A stretch of 35,960 nt of DNA from Verrucomicrobiota bacterium JB024 (GTDB taxonomy: Bacteria; Verrucomicrobiota; Verrucomicrobiia; Opitutales; Cerasicoccaceae). A program made the position numbers and the translations under genes. Shown here piece by piece: positions 8,043-16,326 of this stretch. The notes below the pieces were generated by a model that searched no databases, was not told the origin of the DNA, and saw only the letters and a program-made list of their open reading frames with translations. The stretch spans positions 1-35,960 of the forward strand of contig JAUTCS010000066.1 of NCBI GenBank assembly GCA_030673825.1. The letters run 5' to 3'. Position 1 is the first letter of the stretch. The number at the start of each line of letters is the position of its first letter.

Positions 8043-10098
8043 AGGCATACGGATCGAAGAGGTGTTGAGCCAGCCGCGAGGCGTCTGGCGCCAGCGCGTG
8101 CGCCTCGCTCCCGACGGAGTGGGGCCGGGCTGGTCGCATCCGCTGGCACTTCCGGCGTTCCGGCGCTGCCTGTACTTCGCGCCGTTCCAGCGGCACGCCA
8201 TCAACCCGGACCTCGACCTGTGGCCCGAAGCCTACAACCAGTGCCATCCGCTGCCCATCGCCCCGGTGGCCATCGGCGCGGCCAAGCGCGGCGGCATCTT
8301 CGCTCTCTTTGAACTCGCCGAGGGCGGCTACCTCGCGCTGCTGCCGCTGGTGAGCGGCACGCTGATGACCTGGCTGCACGGGGCCGGGGACACGCTGGCG
8401 CTCGGAGCCTCGCACTTTGGCAACGAACCGCTGGAGGACAAACTGCCGCTGCTGGCGGTGGCGATAGATGAGAGCCCCTACCGGGCGATCAAGGCCGTCT
8501 GGGCGTCCGCCCGCGAGGCCTGCGGAACCTTCCGCCTGCGCTCCGAAAAAGCACTGCCGGAAATGTTCGGTTACCTGGGCTGGTGCACCTGGGAGCAGTA
8601 CCGCGACGAGATTTCCGAGCCCGTCATCCTTGAGGCCATTACGGCAATCGAGCGGTCCGGGCTGCCCATCCGGTGGATGCTGATCGACGATGGGCACCTG
8701 CACACTTCCGGGGCCGACACCGCGATCGAAGCCGGGGCCGACGCCGAAGCCCCCGACGACGCCCAGCAGCGCAAGCTCCTCGGCTTCGAGCCGGAGCGGG
8801 GGAAGTTTCCGCAGGGTTGGGAGCGCATCCGCGCGCGCCTGAAACAGTCGGACCTGCTGCGCTGGTCGGGCATCTGGCTGAACTTTAACGGCTACTGGGG
8901 CGGGATCGCCCACCAGAACGAACTTGGCCCGCTGAACGACCACCTGCTCGCGATTTCCTCGGCCACGAAGCTTCCTGCGGACACACCGGAGGACGCCGGG
9001 GCCTTTTACGCGGCCTGGATCGAGCGGCAGGCGGCGGGCGGTTTCGACTTTGTCAAGGTGGACAACATGGGGCAGAACATTCCGCTCTACCGCGACCACT
9101 GCGCCAACGCCGTGCGGGCCACCCACCTTAATCACCAGGCGCTGGAAACCGCCGTGGACGAGCAGCTGGACGGCATGGTCAACTGCATGGCGCACAACAA
9201 TCTGTGCGTCTTCAACGCCCGGCACAGCCCGTTGCTGCGGTGCAGCGAGGACTACGCCAAGGAAAACCTCTGGCGGGCCAAGCACCACCTGCACAACTCC
9301 TTCAGCAATATGCTGTGGATGGGGCAGGTCTTCTGGGGCGACCACGATATGTTCCACTCCTCGGACACCGTGGCCGCGCCGCTCATGGCCCGCAGCAAGG
9401 CCGTCTCCGGCGGACCGATTTACCTGTCGGACGATCCGGCGCATTTCAACGCAGCTCTGGTCAAGCCGCTCTGCCTGGAGAGCGGAAAGCTCCTCATGCC
9501 GCTGGCTCCCGCCGTGCCCGTGCCCGATTCGCTCTTTACCGATCCCTACGAGGATGACGAGGCCTTCGCCGTGGTCGCTCCGCTGGCGGGGCGTTGCGCG
9601 GCCTGGGTCGCCTACAACCTGACCTCTCCCGAGAAGCCCGTGCGTGCGCGCCTTACCGCACAGGACTACGCCGCCGCCGGGGAGCAGTTGGGCGAGTGCT
9701 GGCAAACGCCGCCCGAAGGCCTGTTGGTTTGGGACCCGGATGCGCGTACGGCTACCGTGCTCGGCGCGGAGGGGGATGACGCTCAAGACGGGGAACTGGT
9801 CCTGCCGGGATTTGGCGATGCCTTCCGGCTGCTCGTGCCGGTTGTGGACGGGTGGGCGCTCATCGGTGCCGTGGATAAGGTGCTTTCGCCGCAGGCCTGC
9901 ACGGTTATTCGCCGCACGCCTGCGTTGCTGGAGTTTACCGTCCCGGAGCCGCTGGAGATGTTGGTTTGGACGCGCGCGGCTCAGGTTATTGCCGAAAATG
10001 CCGATATCGAGTCCGTCGGCGCAAACCTATGGGCGGTCCGCCCGCGACCCACACCGGAGGGGTATCAGGTCCGGCTGCTGACAGGAGGACGCATATGA
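8032..10098 (+). CDS. GH36 raffinose-synthase/alpha-galactosidase-type enzyme
   Basis: This 688-residue protein has the ordered motifs of the Sip1/raffinose-synthase branch of GH36: W-C-T-W (184-187), D-D-G-H (219-222), F-V-K-V-D-N with the likely nucleophile Asp344, R-C-S-E-D-Y with the likely acid/base Asp407, and D-H-D-M-F-H-S-S-D further on. It should act on alpha-galactosides by hydrolysis or transfer. No signal peptide is visible, so it is predicted to be cytoplasmic, acting on imported oligosaccharides. It overlaps the GH71-like gene by 11 bases and its stop overlaps the next start as ATGA, so the three genes are one operon. The family is strong; specificity is open. Confidence 0.88.
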   Translation: MVSEGIRIEEVLSQPRGVWRQRVRLAPDGVGPGWSHPLALPAFRRCLYFAPFQRHAINPDLDLWPEAYNQCHPLPIAPVAIGAAKRGGIFALFELAEGGYLALLPLVSGTLMTWLHGAGDTLALGASHFGNEPLEDKLPLLAVAIDESPYRAIKAVWASAREACGTFRLRSEKALPEMFGYLGWCTWEQYRDEISEPVILEAITAIERSGLPIRWMLIDDGHLHTSGADTAIEAGADAEAPDDAQQRKLLGFEPERGKFPQGWERIRARLKQSDLLRWSGIWLNFNGYWGGIAHQNELGPLNDHLLAISSATKLPADTPEDAGAFYAAWIERQAAGGFDFVKVDNMGQNIPLYRDHCANAVRATHLNHQALETAVDEQLDGMVNCMAHNNLCVFNARHSPLLRCSEDYAKENLWRAKHHLHNSFSNMLWMGQVFWGDHDMFHSSDTVAAPLMARSKAVSGGPIYLSDDPAHFNAALVKPLCLESGKLLMPLAPAVPVPDSLFTDPYEDDEAFAVVAPLAGRCAAWVAYNLTSPEKPVRARLTAQDYAAAGEQLGECWQTPPEGLLVWDPDARTATVLGAEGDDAQDGELVLPGFGDAFRLLVPVVDGWALIGAVDKVLSPQACTVIRRTPALLEFTVPEPLEMLVWTRAAQVIAENADIESVGANLWAVRPRPTPEGYQVRLLTGGRI

Positions 10099-10778
10099 GC
10101 AGATTCAAGCGAGGATTCAGCCTGGTCGAGATGCTGGTGTCGATCGCGGTCATCGCCGTGTTGATGGTGATCGTCATCGCCAGCGTGGGGCGCATCCGTA
10201 ACTCCGCCAATCGGGCCCAGTGCGTGAACAATATCCGTCAGCTTGGCAGCGGCATCCTCATGTACGCGCAGGACGATCAACTGAAGTTTCCGCAGGTGTC
10301 CGCCCCGCATTGGGCGACGCATATTGAGGATTTCGTCGGCGCGGAAAAACGCGCGGACGGCAGCTACGGCGAGTCCAGCCCCTTCGTGTGTCCATCCCGT
10401 TTGGGCATGCTCGAAAACTCGCGCAGCTGCCACTACGGGATCAATTTTTACCTGTATTCGGACACGCACGGCAGCAGCATCAGCGAGGCCCAATACAAGC
10501 TCAACCAGGTGGACAACCCGGCGCGGACCATCCTGATCGGGGATGCCCGGCTGGCGGGGGCGGTCGTGTACAAAACCATCCAGTCCGAGAACCTGCCGGG
10601 GCTCAACTCCAGCACCGTTTACGGGACTCCGTCCGTCGGCCTTCACGGTAACGGTGAGGCTAACGTATGTTTCGCCGACGGACACGTGGAGACCTTTGCA
10701 GATGCCAGCGAGCTGGGGCAGGTGCAGTACCGCAACTTCGGCCCGCAGGACATTTGGCACCCGAAAAAATCCCGCTGA
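10095..10778 (+). CDS. Prepilin-like protein with N-terminal methylation site (locus 1)
   Basis: The start is ATG 10095, behind a good ribosome site AGGAGG at 10083-10088 and overlapping the GH36 stop; an earlier in-frame start inside GH36 is unlikely. The 227-residue product begins F-K-R-G-F-S-L-V-E-M-L, a prepilin peptidase site with the +5 Glu, followed by the pilin helix. Then come C-V-N-N-I-R-Q-L-G, an F-V-C-P-S cysteine and a C-terminal F-A-D-G-H-V-E motif. These features match the G/H-type pseudopilin-like proteins (DUF1559-related) abundant in Planctomycetes and Verrucomicrobia. It probably sits in the inner membrane or in a type II pseudopilus. Two relatives lie at 20450 and 24785. 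Confidence 0.85.
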   Translation: MSRFKRGFSLVEMLVSIAVIAVLMVIVIASVGRIRNSANRAQCVNNIRQLGSGILMYAQDDQLKFPQVSAPHWATHIEDFVGAEKRADGSYGESSPFVCPSRLGMLENSRSCHYGINFYLYSDTHGSSISEAQYKLNQVDNPARTILIGDARLAGAVVYKTIQSENLPGLNSSTVYGTPSVGLHGNGEANVCFADGHVETFADASELGQVQYRNFGPQDIWHPKKSR

Positions 10779-10782
10779 CGGC

Positions 10783-12132
10783 ATGCGTCCCAACGTCGTC
10801 ATCTTTTTTACGGACCAGCAGCGCTGGGATGTGCTCGGGCTCAATGGAAACCCGCTCGGGCTGACTCCGAATCTCGACCGGCTGGCCCGCCGGGGCGCGT
10901 TTTTCAAAAACGCCGTCACCTGCCAGCCCGTTTGCGGCCCGGCCCGTAGCTGCCTGCAGACCGGACAGTACGCCAGCGAAACCGGCGTGTGGTGCAACGG
11001 CATCGCCCTCAAGCCCGAAGCCGAGACTCTGGCCAAGAGCTTCTCCCGGGGCGGCTACCGTACCGGCTACATCGGCAAGTGGCATCTGGCGGGTAATGAC
11101 CAGCCACATGGGCCGGTCGCCCCCGAGCATCGCGCCGGGTATCAGGATTGGCTGGCCGCGGAAATCGTCGAACTGACCAGCGGCCCTTACTCGGCGCGGC
11201 TCTGGGACGAGGGTGGGGAAGAGGTCAAGCTGCCAGGCTACCGCGTGGATGCGCAGACCGACGCCGCCATTCGCTACCTGACGGATCGTGCCGGGGAGCC
11301 TGACCAGCCCTTTTTCCTCTGTCTGTCTTACCTGGAGCCTCACCATCAGAACACGAATGACTCCTATCCCGCGCCGGAGGGCTATGACGAGGCTTACCGC
11401 GGCCGCTGGCTGCCGCCCGACCTCCAGGGGCTGGACGGAAGCGCCGCCCGCCACCTCGCCGGCTATTGCGGCATGGTCAAGCGTCTCGACGAGGCGCTGG
11501 GGCGGATGATGGACGCGCTCCACTCGCTCGGCCTGGCCGAGAACACCATCGTCGCCTTTGTCAGCGATCATGGCTGCCACTTTAAAACCCGCAACGCCGA
11601 GTACAAACGCACCCCGCACGAGAGCTCCGTGCGCATCCCGCTGGCGCTCTGGGGGCCGGGCTTCGATGGTGGTGGCGAGCATGCTGAGGCCACGGGCCTG
11701 ATCAACTTGCCGCCCACACTGCTGGAGGCCGCCGGGCTGCCCGTGCCCGGCTCGATGCAAGCCCCCTCGCTGCTGCCACTGCTGCGGGGAGAAAGAACCG
11801 GATGGCCTGCGGAATCGTTTATCCAGTTCGGCGATTACGGGTTCCCCTGCGGGCGCGCGCTGCGGACCAGTCGCTGGAAATATGCGGTCACGATGCCGCC
11901 GGAATCGCCTTCGGGCCCGTCTTCACCGGTCTATGTGGAGACGCATCTCTATGACCTCGATTGCGATCCCTACGAGCTCAACAACCTCGTCGGGATGGAG
12001 GCCTACCACGAGGTGAGTGCGGACCTGCGGGCCCGCCTGCTCGCCCGGATGCATGCGGTGGGAGAGCCCCCGGCAGAAATTCTCCCCGCCCCGGAGCTTC
12101 CGTCCGGGCAGCGGCAGGCCCAGTATCCGTAG
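10783..12132 (+). CDS. S1-family sulfatase, formylglycine type, no signal peptide
   Basis: The start ATG 10783 lies 4 bases after the prepilin stop and gives 449 residues opening M-R-P-N-V-V-I-F-F-T-D-Q-Q-R, the metal-binding start of S1 sulfatases. The active-site signature C-G-P-A-R-x-x-L-Q-T-G places the formylglycine precursor at Cys51 (Cys type). G-K-W-H and F-V-S-D-H-G-C-H supply further conserved sites. Earlier in-frame starts overlap the prepilin gene and encode no family sequence. There is no export signal, so desulfation is predicted in the cytoplasm, alongside the GH36 enzyme. A maturase for the Cys residue is not in the window. It ends locus 1; the sulfated substrate is unknown. 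Confidence 0.92.
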   Translation: MRPNVVIFFTDQQRWDVLGLNGNPLGLTPNLDRLARRGAFFKNAVTCQPVCGPARSCLQTGQYASETGVWCNGIALKPEAETLAKSFSRGGYRTGYIGKWHLAGNDQPHGPVAPEHRAGYQDWLAAEIVELTSGPYSARLWDEGGEEVKLPGYRVDAQTDAAIRYLTDRAGEPDQPFFLCLSYLEPHHQNTNDSYPAPEGYDEAYRGRWLPPDLQGLDGSAARHLAGYCGMVKRLDEALGRMMDALHSLGLAENTIVAFVSDHGCHFKTRNAEYKRTPHESSVRIPLALWGPGFDGGGEHAEATGLINLPPTLLEAAGLPVPGSMQAPSLLPLLRGERTGWPAESFIQFGDYGFPCGRALRTSRWKYAVTMPPESPSGPSSPVYVETHLYDLDCDPYELNNLVGMEAYHEVSADLRARLLARMHAVGEPPAEILPAPELPSGQRQAQYP

Positions 12133-12250
12133 GCTCGCTTCTCAGTGATGTTGGATTGATTCACTCGGATAAAACGGGTGCTGCCGGTTAACGCCCATGG
12201 CTAGCGAAAGCTATCAGTTGGGATTACGAGAAAATTTGAAAAAGTTATTG

Positions 12251-12264
12251 ACCGACCGGTCGGT
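12251..12264. promoter_or_regulatory. TetR operator upstream of its own gene
   Basis: ACCGACCGGTCGGT is a perfect 14-bp palindrome, 19 bases before the TetR start codon. The same 14 bases recur at 12897-12910. Preceding TT gives a TTGACC -35-like element overlapping the site. Autorepression is the natural reading. Confidence 0.8.
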
Positions 12265-12283
12265 ATGGTTTTGTTTGCGAACC

Positions 12284-12856
12284 ATGAAACGCTCCACCGA
12301 GTCGAAAACCAAGCGCGACGACATCCTGGAAGTGGCCTCCCGGCTCTTCTATGAGCAGGGCTATCACCAGACCGGCGTGCAGCAGATCATCAAGGAGGCG
12401 GATGCGGCCAAGGGCACTTTCTACACCTTCTTCAAATCCAAGGAAGAGCTGGGCGTCGCCTGGCTCAAGGCACGTCACGTTGTCTGGAACCAGTGGCTGG
12501 AGGATGCGGTCAAGCCCAAGCGCACCGCCCGGGCAAAGATCCTCGCGGCTTTTGACTTTCTGGAGTCGTGGATGGGCGAGTGTGACTTTCGGGGTTGTGC
12601 CTTTTTGAATACGCTGGCCGAGACGCCGGAGCCCGACAGCCCCCTGCGGAAGCAGGTCCGCGAGCATAAGCAGGGCCTGCACGATTTCTTCCGCAGCCTG
12701 GTCAACGAGCATCACGCCTCGCTGACTGCCGCGCAGCAAGAGAAGATTGCCACCACGATCTTTCTCCTGTTCGAGGCGTCGATCGTGCACATGCAGAACT
12801 TCCGCTCGGACTGGCCCCTGCAAGCGGCCAAAAAACAAGTCACGACATTGTTGTAA
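12284..12856 (+). CDS. TetR-family repressor, NemR/AcuR-like
   Basis: The chosen start at 12284 gives 190 residues with a TetR helix-turn-helix in the first 60 (D-D-I-L-E-V-A-S-R-L-F-Y-E-Q-G-Y...G-T-F-Y-T-F-F-K-S-K-E-E-L). An earlier ATG at 12197 would extend the protein across the operator, so it is rejected. The effector half contains G-E-C-D-F-R-G-C-A-F-L-N, with Cys100 and Cys105. The G-C-x-x-x-N context and cysteine position resemble NemR-type regulators that sense electrophiles through a cysteine near residue 106 (family knowledge). Identical palindromes before this gene and before 12946 suggest control of itself and the following four genes. The inducer is inferred to be a reactive electrophile or oxidant. 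Confidence 0.87.
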   Translation: MKRSTESKTKRDDILEVASRLFYEQGYHQTGVQQIIKEADAAKGTFYTFFKSKEELGVAWLKARHVVWNQWLEDAVKPKRTARAKILAAFDFLESWMGECDFRGCAFLNTLAETPEPDSPLRKQVREHKQGLHDFFRSLVNEHHASLTAAQQEKIATTIFLLFEASIVHMQNFRSDWPLQAAKKQVTTLL

Positions 12857-12896
12857 GGAATACGGACTAACCTCGACTTTATTTGCACAAACTTAG

Positions 12897-12910
12897 ACCG
12901 ACCGGTCGGT
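12897..12910. promoter_or_regulatory. Second TetR operator, before the AhpD-like operon
   Basis: This is an exact second copy of ACCGACCGGTCGGT, 35 bases before the start codon at 12946 and preceded by TTAG, so that TAGACC-N-GGTC resembles the published NemR box. Two identical 14-mers 646 bases apart flank the regulator gene. Confidence 0.8.
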
Positions 12911-12945
12911 TTTTATTTAATTAACCACTAAAAAACGAAAACATA

Positions 12946-13506
12946 ATGAGTAGAATATCCACCCTCGAACCTGCCGAAGCTCCGCAACCGATTGCCGCTC
13001 TCTATGAGGCGGTGCAGAAGAAGCTGGGCCTCGTTCCCAATATGGTCAAAACGCTCGGTCACAGTGCCTCGGCGCTGCAGGTCTACCTCAACCTGAGCGG
13101 CGCGGTCGCCGGTGGCAAGCTCCGGGCTTCCACCCGCGAGAAGATCGCCTTGCTCGTGGCCGAGCAGAACCAGTGCGATTATTGCCTGAGTGCGCACACG
13201 GCGATTGGCGGTATCATGAAAGTCCCCGCTGACGAGATCGAGGCGGCGCGTCGTGGCGAGTCCGAGAGCCGCAAGGAGCAGGCCCTGCTTGTCCTGGCCA
13301 ACCATGTCCTCGCCAAGCATGGCGATGTCTCCGAGCGGACCTACGCGAGCATCGTTGCGGAAGGGGTGACGCAGGAGGAGGCCTTGGAAGTCGTCGCCAA
13401 CGTGGCGCTGAACGTCTTCACGAACTACTTCAACCGCTTTGCGCAGACGGAGATCGACTTCCCCGTCGTCAAGTCGCACGGGCCCGGCTGCGCCTGCTCC
13501 CGGTAA
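12946..13506 (+). CDS. AhpD-like carboxymuconolactone decarboxylase-family protein
   Basis: A 186-residue cytoplasmic protein of the CMD/AhpD fold. The redox motif [12 protein letters not shown] gives Cys77-x2-Cys80-x3-His84, the peroxidase-reductase active site of this family. The N-terminal [11 protein letters not shown] is also typical. It ends with a G-C-A-C-S-R tail holding two extra cysteines. It is the first gene after the second TetR operator, which supports induction under oxidative or electrophile stress. It is not obviously a decarboxylase; peroxide or disulfide chemistry is more likely. Confidence 0.88.
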   Translation: MSRISTLEPAEAPQPIAALYEAVQKKLGLVPNMVKTLGHSASALQVYLNLSGAVAGGKLRASTREKIALLVAEQNQCDYCLSAHTAIGGIMKVPADEIEAARRGESESRKEQALLVLANHVLAKHGDVSERTYASIVAEGVTQEEALEVVANVALNVFTNYFNRFAQTEIDFPVVKSHGPGCACSR

Positions 13507-13570
13507 CGCACAACCTGAACCGTATCCCGGCGGCGGAGGTCAAGCCCTCCGCCGCCGCACGGCACGAGCA

Positions 13571-13990
13571 ATGAGTACGACAACACAACGGCTTCCGCTG
13601 CCGCCCTTTACCGAGGACAGCGCAAAGGAAAAAGTGCAACTGGCCGAAGACGCCTGGAACTCGAAAGATCCGGTCCGCGTTTCTTTGGCCTACACGGAGG
13701 ATTCCGAGTGGCGCAACCGCGCGGAGTTTCTCTACGGGCGCGAGCAGATCGTCGCCTTTTTGACAGGGAAATGGGAACGCGAGCTGGACTACAAGCTCAG
13801 GAAGACGCTCTGGGCCTACAGCGATAACCGCATCGCGGTGCGCTTCGAGTACGAGTGGCGCGATGCTTCCGGCCAGTGGTACCGCTCGCACGGGAACGAG
13901 AACTGGGAGTTCGACCCTAACGGACTCATGGCCCGCCGCTATGCCTCGATCAATGATCAGCCCATCCAACCGTCCGAGCGCAGGCTCTGA
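13571..13990 (+). CDS. NTF2-like protein, DUF1348 type
   Basis: The start ATG 13571 gives 139 residues matching the SnoaL/NTF2-like DUF1348 pattern: [24 protein letters not shown] near the start, [16 protein letters not shown] in the middle, and [13 protein letters not shown] near the end. The family is a small cone-shaped barrel with a ligand pocket; its exact reaction is not established. It lies 64 bases after the AhpD-like gene, in the same TetR-controlled operon. An earlier in-frame start overlapping the AhpD-like gene was rejected for lack of family sequence. Confidence 0.85.
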   Translation: MSTTTQRLPLPPFTEDSAKEKVQLAEDAWNSKDPVRVSLAYTEDSEWRNRAEFLYGREQIVAFLTGKWERELDYKLRKTLWAYSDNRIAVRFEYEWRDASGQWYRSHGNENWEFDPNGLMARRYASINDQPIQPSERRL

Positions 13991-14030
13991 TTTTTTCGCC
14001 CCCTGTGATTCACATCAACCGACACAACCG

Positions 14031-14492
14031 ATGACATTAACAAACGAGAGTATTGATCTGCGTACGCGCGCGCCGAGAAGCCCGCGCGTGCGCCTCGGTG
14101 GCTATGCCCACCTCCCGCGCCTGATCGACAAGGCCCGCGCCCGGGCGGCTGACACCCTGGGTGAGTATGTCTATGGCGAGGACAGCCTGCTCGATCTGGA
14201 GTTTTTCAGGCTGACCGGACTAACCCCCGAAGGGCTGCTGGAACAGGTCAAGGCGCAGGCAGGTGACTGGGCGATCCTGGAGTGGGTGCGCGCCAACGCC
14301 GTGCCCAAGCTTCGCCCGGATGAGATTCAGGCCTGGAGCCACTGGATCGAGACCTTGCCCGGGCTCAGCATCGAGGCGCGAGCCTGGTTTGCAGAGTACT
14401 CCTCGGGGCTCAGCCCGGCTCGTCCGGATGTGACCACGTTGTTCGAGTACCTGGATCTGGACGATTTTCTCCGCTTTGGCGGACGCGCATAA
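14031..14492 (+). CDS. DUF5069-like protein
   Basis: The start ATG 14031 gives 153 residues beginning with I-D-L-R-T-R-A-P-R-S-P-R-V-R-L-G-G-Y, then H-L-P-R-L-I-D-K-A-R-A and L-G-E-Y-V-Y-G, the order seen in DUF5069 proteins, which are common in Verrucomicrobiota. It has no signal peptide or membrane helix and a small all-alpha look, with W-A-I-L-E-W-V in the middle. Function is unknown. It lies 40 bases after the NTF2-like gene, probably co-transcribed. Confidence 0.75.
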   Translation: MTLTNESIDLRTRAPRSPRVRLGGYAHLPRLIDKARARAADTLGEYVYGEDSLLDLEFFRLTGLTPEGLLEQVKAQAGDWAILEWVRANAVPKLRPDEIQAWSHWIETLPGLSIEARAWFAEYSSGLSPARPDVTTLFEYLDLDDFLRFGGRA

Positions 14493-14530
14493 GACATCAA
14501 AATCAAACACATACACGGAAAGGTAATACA

Positions 14531-14989
14531 ATGAAAGTCAACTGGCCTAAAGCCATCCTCGCCGGTATCATCGGGACCTTGCTCTTCGATATCACCGGCT
14601 TCCTCTTCAACGGGACGTGGTGGGATATCCCGCGCGTGCTCGCGGGCGCGATCGATATCCCGCTCCCGGTCGCCGTCTTCATGCACTACGGCAACGGCGT
14701 TGCCCTGGCCGCCATCTATGCGGCGATGGCGCCTTCATTACTGGGGCCCGGCTGGTTGCGGGCTTTGTTTTTCACCACGCTGGAGACGCTCATGCTGGTC
14801 TGGTTCCTTCTCTTCCCGCTGCTCGGGTTGGGCATCGCCGGGCTGGAAGGCGGGGTAATCTTCCCGGTGCTGTCGATGGTCCGTCACTGGCTCTACGCCA
14901 TCCCGCTGGCATACTTCTTCCCTGTGGCCTGCGAGGAGGAGTCGGCTCCGACGTCGTCGAAAGGCTGCGCTGAAATCGCCGCCTGCTGA
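14531..14989 (+). CDS. Four-helix integral membrane protein
   Basis: This 152-residue protein starts behind GGAAAGG at 14518-14524. It shows about four hydrophobic helices (near residues 8-28, 45-68, 75-105 and 110-133) with W-W-D-I-P and M-H-Y-G-N-G-V-A-L-A-A-I-Y in between, a pattern found in small DUF-type membrane proteins encoded beside NTF2-like and CMD genes. The tail has two cysteines. It is the last gene of the TetR operon, followed by a clear terminator. No substrate can be named. Confidence 0.7.
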   Translation: MKVNWPKAILAGIIGTLLFDITGFLFNGTWWDIPRVLAGAIDIPLPVAVFMHYGNGVALAAIYAAMAPSLLGPGWLRALFFTTLETLMLVWFLLFPLLGLGIAGLEGGVIFPVLSMVRHWLYAIPLAYFFPVACEEESAPTSSKGCAEIAAC

Positions 14990-15020
14990 CGCGGTGGGAA
15001 AGGCACTTCCTCGTGCATAC

Positions 15021-15049
15021 AGCATGGGCTCTTGAGGGCCCATGCTTTT
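15021..15049 (+). terminator. Rho-independent terminator after the TetR operon
   Basis: AGCATGGGC and GCCCATGCT form a perfect 9-bp stem with an 8-base loop followed by TTT. It lies 32 bases after the membrane protein stop codon and closes the stress operon. Confidence 0.85.
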
Positions 15050-15167
15050 CGTGCGGTGGGGTGGGCCGGGGTAACCTCAGGTTCTCCATCTGTTCTATCC
15101 GGTGCCTCTCTTGCGGCCTAAAGGCGTGACACGTATGGTCATTCGGGCTATAGCTTCGATTTTGAAC

Positions 15168-16205
15168 ATGGCAGCCAAGCCCTCCAAACCGATTGAGTCG
15201 ACCGCAGACCTTGCCCGCTTTCTGAATGTTTCGCAGTGGACCATCTCCCGCGCCATCAACGGGCACAAGGATGTCAGCGAGGAGACGCGCAAGCGAGTGT
15301 TCGAGGCGATGGAGGCGTCCGGCTTTCAGCCCAATATGCACGCGCGTCGACTGCGGGGGCAAACCAGCAAGCTGATCGGGGTCTGCTTTCACAACTTCAG
15401 CATCCCTATCGTTAACGTTAAGCTGATGGAGCTACAGCGCGTGTTGCGGCTCTACGGGTTTCACTATCTGTACGAAACGACGATGGGGGAGCCCGAGCGC
15501 GAGATTAACGTCATCCGGGATTTCCAGCGCTTTGGCGTGGACGGCATCGTGAACATTAACTCCACGCTGGAGGCCGCCGTGCTGGAGGAGCATCTGGGCT
15601 CCACCCCGTGTATCCTCGTCGAGCCCACCCGGACGAGTTTAAGCCGGATCGCCCACGTCACGCTCGACCGTGCCCGTGCGATGCGTGAGATACTGATGCA
15701 CCTGTACGGGCTGGGGCACCGCCGTTTCGCGCTCATGGGGATCGGCAAGGGCAATCCCTGGCGCTGGGAGCCCTTGGCGCAGGCCGTTCAGGAGCTGGGA
15801 CTCGATCCCGAGGACGCCTTGTACACCTCCGGGGAATATAAAGAGAAGGACCATTACCTGAGGGGAGGGCGTAGGCTCGCGGAAGCGTTACTGGAGCTGC
15901 CGGAGGCGAAGCGACCGCGTGCTCTGATCTGTCTGGACGATCTGATTGCGGCGGGAGTTATTCAGACCCTGTTGCGTAAGGGGTGCCGGGTGCCCGAGGA
16001 TTATTCCGTCACCGGCTTTAACAACGAGGAGGTTTCCCAGGAGCTCTATCCCTCCATCACCACCATCGACCAGAACGCGCGCAAACTCATGGATCGGGCG
16101 GGAGAAATGCTGGTCCAGTTTATCACCGAAAAGAACATCCCCGGGTACGCCGAGATGATCGCCCCGACGCTGCTGGTGCGCGAATCGACCGGTCCTCTGC
16201 AATAA
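15168..16205 (+). CDS. LacI-family transcriptional repressor of glycan locus 2
   Basis: With the start at 15168 the protein has 345 residues and the helix-turn-helix lies at the normal place (S-T-A-D-L-A-R-F-L-N-V-S-Q-W-T-I-S-R-A-I-N-G-H). Starts at 15135 or 15102 would add an untypical leader, but no start has a strong ribosome site, so this is uncertain by a few codons. The rest is the sugar-binding effector domain (G-L-G-H-R-R-F-A-L-M-G near 185, V-T-G-F-N-N-E-E near 283, S-I-T-T-I-D-Q). It belongs to a different subgroup from the other two LacI proteins here. A perfect 18-bp palindrome lies 48 bases after its stop, ahead of the PEP-CTERM gene it probably controls. Confidence 0.9.
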   Translation: MAAKPSKPIESTADLARFLNVSQWTISRAINGHKDVSEETRKRVFEAMEASGFQPNMHARRLRGQTSKLIGVCFHNFSIPIVNVKLMELQRVLRLYGFHYLYETTMGEPEREINVIRDFQRFGVDGIVNINSTLEAAVLEEHLGSTPCILVEPTRTSLSRIAHVTLDRARAMREILMHLYGLGHRRFALMGIGKGNPWRWEPLAQAVQELGLDPEDALYTSGEYKEKDHYLRGGRRLAEALLELPEAKRPRALICLDDLIAAGVIQTLLRKGCRVPEDYSVTGFNNEEVSQELYPSITTIDQNARKLMDRAGEMLVQFITEKNIPGYAEMIAPTLLVRESTGPLQ

Positions 16206-16253
16206 ATCGCGAGATTCCGCTTGCATAATCTTGGGAGTTATAGCACATTCTTA

Positions 16254-16271
16254 ACCTAATACGTATTAGGT
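16254..16271. promoter_or_regulatory. 18-bp palindromic operator, locus 2
   Basis: ACCTAATACGTATTAGGT is a perfect 18-bp palindrome with a central ACGT step, 55 bases before the PEP-CTERM start codon at 16327. A 16/18 copy occurs at 17102-17119. It is the best candidate site for the LacI protein encoded just upstream. Confidence 0.75.
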
Positions 16272-16326
16272 AAGTGCCGATGCGTAGGAAAACGAACTCT
16301 TGCAACACCCAAAAACCACCGACCAT

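Noticed and set aside
7768-9786. 672-codon minus-strand frame across the GH36 gene
   Set aside because: Antisense shadow; the GH36 catalytic motifs prove the plus strand.
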